64,000 nucleotides of DNA, taken from assembly GCA_002393955.1 (NCBI GenBank), contig DGSK01000057.1:15398-79397 (forward strand), written 5' to 3'. Shown here piece by piece: positions 25,250 through 33,066 of this stretch; the stretch's first letter is position 1, and each line of letters begins with the position of its first letter. Under the pieces are notes generated by a model, which was not told the DNA's origin, searched no databases, and saw only the letters and a program-made list of their open reading frames with translations. A program made the translations under genes and the position numbers. The DNA comes from Lachnospiraceae bacterium UBA4364. GTDB lineage: Bacteria; Bacillota; Clostridia; Lachnospirales; Lachnospiraceae.

Positions 25250-25319
25250 ACCGGGCATTTGTAATCTGCACTTGTAAATTTATGCATTTAAAATGCCCGG
25301 TGATTTTTACTCCCGGGCA
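25250..25319 (-). promoter_or_regulatory. attenuator: mutually exclusive stem-loops before the binding-protein gene
   Basis: Four segments in transcription order: 1 CTCCCGGGCA (25408-25399, inside the leader ORF), 2 TGCCCGGGAG (25319-25310), 3 ACCGGGCATTT (25301-25291) and 4 AAATGCCCGGT (25260-25250). Pair 1:2 has 10 bp and pair 3:4 has 11 bp. Pair 2:3 (TGCCCGG/CCGGGCA, 12-nt loop) is followed by TTTT and looks like a terminator. Pairs 1:2 and 3:4 both prevent 2:3, as in classical ribosome-mediated attenuation. Confidence 0.65.
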
Positions 25320-25356
25320 AATGGAATACTTAAATCCGAAATGACGAATCTCCGTA

Positions 25357-25467
25357 TTAGGCGTATGACAAATGAGCCAAACGCCCGACCACATTACCTG
25401 CCCGGGAGCACAGCATTCGACACATACACCAGCAACAGCCGTTTGTCTTTACTACATTTGCACTCAT
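25357..25467 (-). CDS. cysteine-rich leader peptide (36 residues) of the sulfur amino acid transporter operon
   Basis: An AAGGAGGATGACAAT ribosome binding site precedes an ATG and 36 codons ending in TAA. Residues 10-20 are GCCWCMCRMLC: five Cys codons, two Met and a Trp in 11 codons. Segment 1 of the attenuator (25399-25408) overlaps the last Cys codon and the three codons after it. A ribosome starved for Cys-tRNA would stall before segment 1 and leave it free to pair with segment 2, blocking the terminator. Downstream genes import methionine-type and polar (cystine-like) amino acids, which fits. Cys-rich regulatory upstream ORFs are known in Actinobacteria; this one I infer from sequence. 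The frame was checked codon by codon. Confidence 0.72.
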   Translation of the reverse strand: MSANVVKTNGCCWCMCRMLCSRAGNVVGRLAHLSYA

Positions 25468-25523
25468 ATTGTCATCCTCCTTTTTAGTATAAGTAATTCG
25501 CAAGGCCTTGCCTTACGTTGCTC

Positions 25524-25552
25524 ATATTACAGCCATTTACCTAGCAAGTCAA
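25524..25552 (-). promoter_or_regulatory. promoter of the leader peptide and dual ABC operon
   Basis: On the minus strand TTGACT, 17 bp, TAATAT. The predicted start is near 25517, about 50 nt before the leader ATG. A perfect 12-bp palindrome, GCAAGGCCTTGC (25500-25511), lies in the first transcribed bases and could be an operator or a small stem. Confidence 0.65.
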
Positions 25553-25583
25553 TAGGTTGATGTATAGATAATTTTAATCATTA

Positions 25584-25604
25584 GTGATAAGTATTACTTA
25601 TCAC
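25584..25604. promoter_or_regulatory. 21-bp near-perfect palindrome upstream of the transporter promoter
   Basis: GTGATAAGTA and TACTTATCAC are exact inverted repeats around a single T. The dyad is centred about 77 bp upstream of the predicted transcription start and 63 bp after the YfhO stop. Size and symmetry fit a Fur-family or other dimeric regulator site; it has no T-run that would make it a terminator. Confidence 0.4.
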
Positions 25605-25666
25605 AGCAGTGAGCTATCCGGTACTGTGAGAAATGGGGAATTCTGGAATAGTACAGCTTACCGTCA

Positions 25667-28198
25667 CTATGATTTAGATCTGTCTTCGGACTTGCGGTTC
25701 AAAATATAGATAAATATAAGATAGAGCACTACTCCTACAATAGTCATGATCAGCCCCTGATTAAGATATGGTGTACGATAAGATAGTACAATATCATTAT
25801 TTCCTGAAGACAACAAAATACCGATAAAACCCAGATCTGCACGATACACCTTTGCTTTTTCTCCATTTACCATTGCTGTCCAGCCTTCATCATATGAAAT
25901 CGGAAGGAAAAGTATTGCATCAGTATCTGCATCTGCAGAACAGGTATACGTTCCTTCTGCAGGTTTATATACTTCAACATGTAAGGCTTCCGTAACGAAA
26001 ATTCTATCATTCTGTCCCGTTTCATCTTTAACACAGTTATTCTTATTTTGTTCTATATCATCTATAACATTATCCTTGCAATATGATTCTATATTATCTA
26101 TAACACTAACATTACTTTTTTGTTCTATATCTACTATAGCAGCATCTTCAAGGACAACATATCTGTCAAGCTTATCCCTGAATGACAGTTTATCATCCAG
26201 TCCCTGTATGCCGGATTCACTTACTGCTGATGTATACAGCATTCCGAAACCTGTTGCAGCTTTATTTTGATATATTGTAATATCCCCATTACTATCTGCT
26301 CCATCCTGATTCACGTCGGGTACGTAAAGTATCATATCCTCAGATCCGGTAATCATATCACCCTTATCCATTACGTACCTTATCCCCAGAAGTTCATTTA
26401 ATACATCATTTGCTGGATCCTGTTCGTAAACAACATACTTTTCTCCAAGAGTTCCTCCTCCATAAACTGCCTCTGGCCAGAATGTCCTGAAGAAGCTTTG
26501 TACATACTTATTGTATGTCCCTATATAATACGACACTCCCGGATAATCCCATGTCATACTCCCATTAAAATATGTTCCGCCGGAATATGTTTTTTCTATG
26601 CGATAGTAGTCCTCATCTGCAGAACTGATCATTGCAACTGTCTCTGCAGTATCATCTCCGGCATACTCATTATTTCTGATCACTTCTTTGGTAAGCGCCA
26701 CTCTGTTGTTAAGCGTAACGGAATTGTCTGCGATAATATCCAAAGCTGAAAGCATCAGAATTGCAGGAAGGCCGTACTTTAGAATATAACCCTTGAGCCT
26801 GCCGGCTCCCATAAGACGACTGCAAGATACAATTATCGCTGCCACAAGTATGGTCATGACTTTTACATATTTCATATGCATAAAAATAAAATTACCGGCA
26901 GATATCGGTACAGAGTATTTAATTATGAATATGGCAGACGCGATCGACACAAGCACAAGTGTGATCACAGCAGACTTTGACAGTTCACTTCTGTTTGAAA
27001 GCACATATGCAAGTGCGTAAGCAAATACCGGAAGCAGCACAAATGAAAACCTGTATGATACAGCCGTACACATATTGAATATCCAGGGAAGCACAGGCGT
27101 AAGTATCGTATATGCACCAAGCATAAAAACTATCACCATCAAAATCTTCTTTTTACTCTTTACCGTTAAATCCACAAGCATCGTTATAGTAAAAGGCAAT
27201 ACCAGACAAGTGCAGAAAAGCTGGATATTTTCGTAATAATTCAGTATTCCTTCGTATGTAACCGAATCACCCTGAAGATTATTTGAAAATAATCTGAGAA
27301 GCAAAGACACAAGAGTATCCCTATCGTAAAATGTCGTGAGCACATCCGTGAAGCGATCAAACACGCCACCATCGGTAACCCTGTCGGTAACTGTAGTAAG
27401 CTGATAAACTGCAGGTACGGATATGACAGAAGATATCAGCCCGGCAATCATAACTGCAGACCAGAAATGACCAAACTTAATTATTTTATCTTTATATTTT
27501 TCTCCACTTACAAGTAAACGAAATACCAGGTAAATCGCTGCCGCAAGTCCTATCATATATGAAATATATACCGAGAAAACCAGACAGAGTGCCACCGCAG
27601 GCACAAGATATCTTAAAGTCCTTTTATCACGTAAGCTTTTTTCAATCAGAAAGAATATCAGCATTAAAAATACACATGCTGTAGAAAAAAAGTAATGCTG
27701 TCCCCAGAGACAGATGAAACCGCTCAGAGAACAGGCATAAGCTCCGAATACTGCGGATTCTTTGGACAGCCTGAAGCAACGCAGGAAGAAGATGGCAAAC
27801 AGTCCGCAGAGATAACACCTGACTATAAACATAACAGTTATGGAAAAAAAAGCAGCTTCCTTAAATCCCAGCGAAAAAAGTATCTCTGCAGGAAGATTAA
27901 AAAAATCCATAGTCCAAGACTGCAGATTTATCATATCGAGACCAAGACCTATCCTGTCATTCCAAAAACTCCCGTTTCCAAATGACATCCCCATGAGATT
28001 CATATAGGGAACATACTGGGCAGATGTATCACTTCCAACGTCAAAAAAAACCGGATATGCGTTTCCGCGAAGATATACGCGAAAACATATGATAAGTGTT
28101 GCAATACTTACAATTGAATAAAAGAGTACCGGATGCGCGGTCAGATATTGATATACCTTATATATAACAGATGTTTTTCTTCCAACCGGCTGACTCAT
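25667..28198 (-). CDS. YfhO family multispanning membrane protein
   Basis: An 843-residue protein with about 12-13 membrane segments in the first 530 residues, then a periplasmic-type domain of about 250 residues, a final membrane segment near 815-833 and a basic tail. The order and the motif region PVFFDVGSDTSAQYVPYMNL match YfhO proteins, which act as GT-C-like glycosyltransferases that decorate teichoic or lipoteichoic acids. The extracytoplasmic C-terminal domain (FLPISYDEGWTAMVNGEKA) is typical. It lies 83 bp downstream of the GT2 gene and is the last gene of the long envelope block. Confidence 0.85.
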   Translation of the reverse strand: MSQPVGRKTSVIYKVYQYLTAHPVLFYSIVSIATLIICFRVYLRGNAYPVFFDVGSDTSAQYVPYMNLMGMSFGNGSFWNDRIGLGLDMINLQSWTMDFFNLPAEILFSLGFKEAAFFSITVMFIVRCYLCGLFAIFFLRCFRLSKESAVFGAYACSLSGFICLWGQHYFFSTACVFLMLIFFLIEKSLRDKRTLRYLVPAVALCLVFSVYISYMIGLAAAIYLVFRLLVSGEKYKDKIIKFGHFWSAVMIAGLISSVISVPAVYQLTTVTDRVTDGGVFDRFTDVLTTFYDRDTLVSLLLRLFSNNLQGDSVTYEGILNYYENIQLFCTCLVLPFTITMLVDLTVKSKKKILMVIVFMLGAYTILTPVLPWIFNMCTAVSYRFSFVLLPVFAYALAYVLSNRSELSKSAVITLVLVSIASAIFIIKYSVPISAGNFIFMHMKYVKVMTILVAAIIVSCSRLMGAGRLKGYILKYGLPAILMLSALDIIADNSVTLNNRVALTKEVIRNNEYAGDDTAETVAMISSADEDYYRIEKTYSGGTYFNGSMTWDYPGVSYYIGTYNKYVQSFFRTFWPEAVYGGGTLGEKYVVYEQDPANDVLNELLGIRYVMDKGDMITGSEDMILYVPDVNQDGADSNGDITIYQNKAATGFGMLYTSAVSESGIQGLDDKLSFRDKLDRYVVLEDAAIVDIEQKSNVSVIDNIESYCKDNVIDDIEQNKNNCVKDETGQNDRIFVTEALHVEVYKPAEGTYTCSADADTDAILFLPISYDEGWTAMVNGEKAKVYRADLGFIGILLSSGNNDIVLSYRTPYLNQGLIMTIVGVVLYLIFIYILNRKSEDRSKS

Positions 28199-28281
28199 AA
28201 ATATAAAGTCCTCAGATTCTTCAAATTATATAAACTATGTTTTAAAACTCTTAAGGCTTACTTAAACACCGTCAGACAATA

Positions 28282-30294
28282 CTACACGTCATCTTCCCAT
28301 ATGGGATCCTGTATTCCCATATAGAAAAGCAGGTCAGACCAGTTCATAATCTTCATCCTTCCGGTTCTGTCATATGCTGCCATTCCGATTTCATATATTC
28401 CGGTGGGAATTGCATCATCTTTAATGTGAACTCCAAATCCGGTAAGCTCTGTATTGACCTGGTCTTCAAGATTGTCATCCACATCTTTTCTGTAGAGCTC
28501 GTTTATATTTAACTTATAGATCGTGCCATCTTCTCTGTTCTTCAATAATAATTCTTTATCGAAACATGCATTATCTGAACCGATCACAAAACTAAATCCG
28601 GCAATATAATGTCCGCAATCCTTGTAGTCACCGCCAAATCCACCGTAAAGCCTGCTAACAGGTCCCTTGCTTTCCACGCTCACATTCAGGCAGGCATCCT
28701 CAGTGAAACCGTCTGTGCTCTTAAGCACTTCTGCCTTGCTGTATGGAAGTTCCTCAGGCAATGGCAGATCCTTAACACGTATAGAAGATGTCACGCTGCC
28801 CACAAGATTTTTGTTATAGAATGGATCCGCCCTGAACATATCCGGATGCAATGAATAAAGATGTCTTAATTCACGCTTCATCCTTTTATTCTTTACGGGA
28901 TCATCTCCGTCATACCCACGACTCAGGGATTCGTGATGATATAAGAAGATATCATTATCACATGCTATATAATATCCCGCTTCAATGACCCTGAAACTTA
29001 GATCCACATCATTAAAGGCAACGGCAAAGCCTTCATCAAAACCGCCAATCTCATTAAAAAGCGGCTTTTGCATCATTAAACAGGCTCCGGTCACCCCTGA
29101 CAGATCATGGATTCCCCTGTTAAAGCCAAAATAATACTCTTTCTCGTCGCTGAACTTCTGATATTTATGCAGAGGACCGAAACAGGTATTGGTTATGCCT
29201 GCATGCTGGATAAGATTTCTTTCCGGATAAAGAAGCTTGCTGCCCACAGCTCCGGTCCATGTTCTATTCATAATAGAACAGAGCCTTGCAAGCCATTCTC
29301 CCGAATCATTATTTACACATTCTATATCGTCATTTAAGAAAAGTACTATTTCGTATTTTGATGCCGCCGCGCCCTTATTGCACATCCTTGAAAAATTGAA
29401 CTCTTCTTTTTCATAGATATAAGATACACCTTTGCAGGCAGGCATTCCTGATATAAATGAAAGACATTCTTCATACCGGGCTCTATTCTCATCATTGCTG
29501 CCGTTATCTACGAGTATGACTTCATATTCTGTTTTGGATACGGTTTTTGCCAGAGATTTCATGCATACATCAAAAACTTCAGGATGATCCTTTGATGGAA
29601 TGACAATGGTAACACCATCATTTTCTGTTCCCGTTTCAGGCATCACGGGCGCATTGTCCGCTCCTCCAAAACGTCTTCCATGAAAAATGTCAGAATCTAT
29701 GTATGATCTATAGAGAGTTTTGGAAATATGCCCTATTGGAAAATACATTCCCTGCCTGCGCTCAAATCCTCCCGCAGCAAGAGCAAGCAGACCGAAAAGC
29801 CTGTCTGCATCACAGTCCGCAGTAATATCAGTCCTTATCTTTTCTAAAAGTGAAAATCTGAAAGCAAAGAGATTACCTATATAGAATGCGTCAAGGTAAC
29901 TGTCCGGAGACCAGTCAGGTTTGTGATAAAAATCTGAATATATACGCTCTGCCCCGGAATCATCAATGATCAGCTCATCTCCGTAAACCAGCGAAATATC
30001 CGCATTATCCTTAAAAAAACGGCAGATTTCCGCATTTGCATATCCGCATAATTCCCCATTTTTATCACTGTACATTACGATTATGTCACATTTCTTTTTT
30101 TCAGCCAGTGATCTTATATCGGAATATGGGACAGTACACACGGAAAAACCTGACCAGCCACTGGCACCGCTTTTTTTCGCTGCCTCTTCCTCAAGCCGGT
30201 CATTTCCGCCGCGTATATTCTTCAGATATCTGACACGTTCCTTATACTGCTTTGTCCTTTTTTGAACAAGGATGTTTTTTATGAATTTCTTCAT
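28282..30294 (-). CDS. GT2 family glycosyltransferase with extra N- and C-terminal domains
   Basis: A 670-residue protein. The GT2 core starts near residue 222 (VTIVIPSKDHPEVFDVCMKS), has VILVDNGSNDENRARYEE, the DxD-like LFLNDDIE near 325, and the acceptor-side GGFDEGFAVAFNDVDLSFR block. N-terminal about 200 residues hold a second, degenerate nucleotide-sugar-like region (SLVYGDELIIDDSG); the C-terminal 120 residues are beta-rich (SRLYGGFGGDYKDCGHYIAG), perhaps glycan binding. Such proteins build rhamnose- or O-antigen-like polysaccharides. ATG 30294 overlaps the DUF1846 stop by 4 bp (ATGA). Confidence 0.85.
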   Translation of the reverse strand: MKKFIKNILVQKRTKQYKERVRYLKNIRGGNDRLEEEAAKKSGASGWSGFSVCTVPYSDIRSLAEKKKCDIIVMYSDKNGELCGYANAEICRFFKDNADISLVYGDELIIDDSGAERIYSDFYHKPDWSPDSYLDAFYIGNLFAFRFSLLEKIRTDITADCDADRLFGLLALAAGGFERRQGMYFPIGHISKTLYRSYIDSDIFHGRRFGGADNAPVMPETGTENDGVTIVIPSKDHPEVFDVCMKSLAKTVSKTEYEVILVDNGSNDENRARYEECLSFISGMPACKGVSYIYEKEEFNFSRMCNKGAAASKYEIVLFLNDDIECVNNDSGEWLARLCSIMNRTWTGAVGSKLLYPERNLIQHAGITNTCFGPLHKYQKFSDEKEYYFGFNRGIHDLSGVTGACLMMQKPLFNEIGGFDEGFAVAFNDVDLSFRVIEAGYYIACDNDIFLYHHESLSRGYDGDDPVKNKRMKRELRHLYSLHPDMFRADPFYNKNLVGSVTSSIRVKDLPLPEELPYSKAEVLKSTDGFTEDACLNVSVESKGPVSRLYGGFGGDYKDCGHYIAGFSFVIGSDNACFDKELLLKNREDGTIYKLNINELYRKDVDDNLEDQVNTELTGFGVHIKDDAIPTGIYEIGMAAYDRTGRMKIMNWSDLLFYMGIQDPIWEDDV

Positions 30295-31775
30295 CTATGA
30301 TAAAGTTTCTTGGTCTGATAGTGGGGTTCGCTGGTAAGGTTCACTCCAAGACGCCTGAAAGTATTGGTATCAACAGATGAAAGTATGACACTGGTATGTA
30401 CCTCTGTGCCACGGAGATTCTTAAGCTGCTCCATAGCCCTTGCCGCTTTTTCATCCGTAGCTGCACAGACCGAAAGAGCAATAAGTATCTCATCAGTATG
30501 AAGCCTGGGATTGTGTCCGCCAAGATACTGAACCTTCAGGTCCTGTATGGGTTCTATAACCTCAGGTGAAATAAGCTTCACCTCATCATCAATGCCTGCC
30601 AGAGCCTTAAGCGCATTGAGGAGCAGTGCCGATGAAGCTCCCAGCAGTTCAGAAGTTCTCCCTGTTACTATGGTTCCGTCCGGAAGCTCCATTGCTGCCG
30701 CCGGACCTCCGGTCATTTCTGCTTTTACAAGTGAAGCACCCACAACAGGTCTGTCCTCAATGGAAATACCCGCCTGCTTCATCAGAAGCTCTATCTTTGT
30801 AACCTGGGAATCGTCTGCATTTCCCTGTCTCTTTTGACAGAGCGTATTATAATATCTTCTGATTATCTCTGCATTCGCAGCATCTTTTACAGCTGCATCA
30901 TCAATGATCGCATTGCCTGCCATATTTACACCCATATCAGTAGGTGACTTGTAGGGCGACTCTCCCATGATACGCTCGAACATTGCGTTGAGCACAGGGA
31001 ATATCTCAACATCACGGTTATAATTAACAGTGGTCTCTCCATATGCTTCCAAATGGAAGGGATCGATCATATTTACATCATTTAAGTCTGCAGTCGCTGC
31101 TTCATATGCAAGATTTACAGGATGCTTGAGCGGTATGTTCCAGATGGGGAAAGTCTCATACTTAGCATAGCCGGCCTTTACGCCATGCTTATACTCATGA
31201 TAAAGCTGTGAAAGGCATGTGGCCATTTTTCCTGAACCCGGTCCAGGTGCAGTAATGACTACAAGAGATCTTGTTGTTTCAATGTACTCATTTTTCCCGT
31301 ATCCCTCGTCACTTACTATAAAAGGAATGTTTGCAGGATATCCTGAAATGGGATAATGTCTGTATACCTTGATCCCCAGTGTCTCAAGCTTCTTCTGATA
31401 GGCAACTGCGGCAGGCTGCCCGGCAAACTGTGTCAGCACAACGCTCCCCACATACAGACCGTAATCCCTGAATGCATCGATAAGTCTCAGCACATCCATA
31501 TCGTATGTAATGCCTAAATCTCCGCGGACTTTGTTTTTTTCTATATCACCGGAATTGATAACAACAACTATCTCCGCATCATCCTTTATCTTGCTGAGCA
31601 TACGGATCTTTGAGTCAGGCTGGAAGCCCGGCAGTACCCTGGATGCATGGAAATCATCAAAAAGCTTTCCGCCGAATTCCAGATAAAGCTTTCCGCCGAA
31701 AAACTTTATACGCTCCTGTATCTTCTCAGACTGAAGCTGCAGGTATTTTTCGTTATCAAAACCGATCTTTGTCAT
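30291..31775 (-). CDS. DUF1846 domain protein
   Basis: A 494-residue protein that matches the DUF1846 family along its length, with GFDNEKYLQLQSEKIQERI at the start, then LYLEFGGKLFDDFHASRVL, VITAPGPGSGKMATCLSQLY and GYAKYETFPIWNIPLKHPVN. The family is a soluble enzyme of unknown activity that carries a P-loop-like GPGSGKMA segment. ATGA overlap with the GT2 gene and a 19-bp gap after the dehydratase-like gene place it in the envelope operon. Confidence 0.9.
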   Translation of the reverse strand: MTKIGFDNEKYLQLQSEKIQERIKFFGGKLYLEFGGKLFDDFHASRVLPGFQPDSKIRMLSKIKDDAEIVVVINSGDIEKNKVRGDLGITYDMDVLRLIDAFRDYGLYVGSVVLTQFAGQPAAVAYQKKLETLGIKVYRHYPISGYPANIPFIVSDEGYGKNEYIETTRSLVVITAPGPGSGKMATCLSQLYHEYKHGVKAGYAKYETFPIWNIPLKHPVNLAYEAATADLNDVNMIDPFHLEAYGETTVNYNRDVEIFPVLNAMFERIMGESPYKSPTDMGVNMAGNAIIDDAAVKDAANAEIIRRYYNTLCQKRQGNADDSQVTKIELLMKQAGISIEDRPVVGASLVKAEMTGGPAAAMELPDGTIVTGRTSELLGASSALLLNALKALAGIDDEVKLISPEVIEPIQDLKVQYLGGHNPRLHTDEILIALSVCAATDEKAARAMEQLKNLRGTEVHTSVILSSVDTNTFRRLGVNLTSEPHYQTKKLYHR

Positions 31776-31794
31776 TGCCTTGTAAACTCCCTTC

Positions 31795-33066
31795 TTATTT
31801 TGCCAGGTTCTCTCTTGCTACAGCCAGCATAAGCTTGATCCTGTTTTCCTGATTGACCTTCGTAGCACCGGGATCATACTCTATATCCACTGCATTGACT
31901 CTGGGATCCACCTGACGCACTTTGTTAAGAACGCCCTTTACTGCCACATGGCAGGGAAGACATCCAAAGGGCTGCACGCAGACTACGTTTTCATAACCAT
32001 GCTCTGCAAATTCCAGCACCTCTGCTGCCACATACCAGCCTTCACCCATGCTGTTTGCCCTGTCGATTATGCCGTCAGCCCTCTTCACCAGATCAGCCAC
32101 ACGTTCAGGTGCGGTAAACTGCGGAAATTCTTCTATCGCAGAAATCAGCAGATCCTCTATTCCCAGGAACCACTTCATGACGATTTCCATGATCACCCTC
32201 TTCCAGGGCTTTCCGCCGAATTTCTTAAGCTCTTCCAAAGCTCCGTTTGTCTTGTAGACACCGAATCCAAGCATGCTTGGCATATATACTTCACAGTCCT
32301 GCTCCGCCAGAAATTCCTCAAGATGGTTATTGCCGGGTACAGAATATTTCAGGAAAAGCTCTCCGACTATAGCCACCTTTACTTTTTTCTCATCAGTCTT
32401 TTGTATCTTTACAAACTCTTCACCCATTGCATGGAGATTTTTTCTCATTGCTTTCTTCGTATAGCCTCTTCCATGCTCGTACTCATTAATGATAAACTTG
32501 ATCCACTTATCGATCAGCGCATCCGTCTCACCCTTATTAATTTCATAGGGCCTGATCTGGTTGCCCAGTATCATGAGGAAGTCGCCATAGACCATTCCGG
32601 AAACTGCCATAAGCAGTGTCGAGGGCCTCATCAGCACACCGCCGTTATATTCCATGAACCAGATATTCGCTGAAAGGAAAGGCACATTGGGATAGCCCGC
32701 CTTTTCAAAAGCCTTCCTCATCAGGTTAATATAGTTGGTATCCCTGCAGCCACCACCTGACTGGGTGATAAGCATAGCCACTTTATTCGGATCATACTTT
32801 CCGCTTTCCATGGCTGTGAGCATCTGGCCTGTGATCAGCAGGCAGGGATAGCAGATATCATTGTGCACATACTGCAGTCCCTTCTTGAGTACATCCGGAC
32901 CTTCATAGCCCATCAGGTCAGTATTATAGCCGTCCCTTGCAAGGATTGGCTTTATCAGACGGAAATGAAGAGGCGCCATCTCCGGTATCAGGATGGTATA
33001 CTTCTCCCGTTTCATTTTCAGGCTGTATTCAACTCTTTTTTTATAATGCTTAAGAGTGGTCTTCAT
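31795..33066 (-). CDS. 2-hydroxyacyl-CoA dehydratase-like subunit, candidate plasmalogen synthase component
   Basis: A 423-residue protein of the benzoyl-CoA reductase/2-hydroxyacyl-CoA dehydratase superfamily. Cys residues suited to a 4Fe-4S cluster sit in VHNDICYPCLLITG (about 68-81), SGGGCRDTNY and VQPFGCLPCHVAVKG. The gene overlaps the large activase gene by 4 bp (ATGA). Together they add up to about 1,400 residues with the domain content reported for the anaerobic plasmalogen synthase operon (pls) of Clostridium perfringens, which reduces an ester-linked lipid to a vinyl ether. I infer the same role here; other reductive dehydrations are possible. Confidence 0.72.
   Translation of the reverse strand: MKTTLKHYKKRVEYSLKMKREKYTILIPEMAPLHFRLIKPILARDGYNTDLMGYEGPDVLKKGLQYVHNDICYPCLLITGQMLTAMESGKYDPNKVAMLITQSGGGCRDTNYINLMRKAFEKAGYPNVPFLSANIWFMEYNGGVLMRPSTLLMAVSGMVYGDFLMILGNQIRPYEINKGETDALIDKWIKFIINEYEHGRGYTKKAMRKNLHAMGEEFVKIQKTDEKKVKVAIVGELFLKYSVPGNNHLEEFLAEQDCEVYMPSMLGFGVYKTNGALEELKKFGGKPWKRVIMEIVMKWFLGIEDLLISAIEEFPQFTAPERVADLVKRADGIIDRANSMGEGWYVAAEVLEFAEHGYENVVCVQPFGCLPCHVAVKGVLNKVRQVDPRVNAVDIEYDPGATKVNQENRIKLMLAVARENLAK

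Noticed and set aside
25193..25356. S-box (SAM) or T-box riboswitch before the methionine-type transporter.
   Set aside because: The GC-rich arms are explained by the four attenuator segments, and I could not find the conserved S-box kink-turn or the T-box sequence.
31948..32673. A 241-codon open frame on the plus strand.
   Set aside because: It is antisense to the dehydratase-like gene and has no ribosome binding site or recognisable protein.
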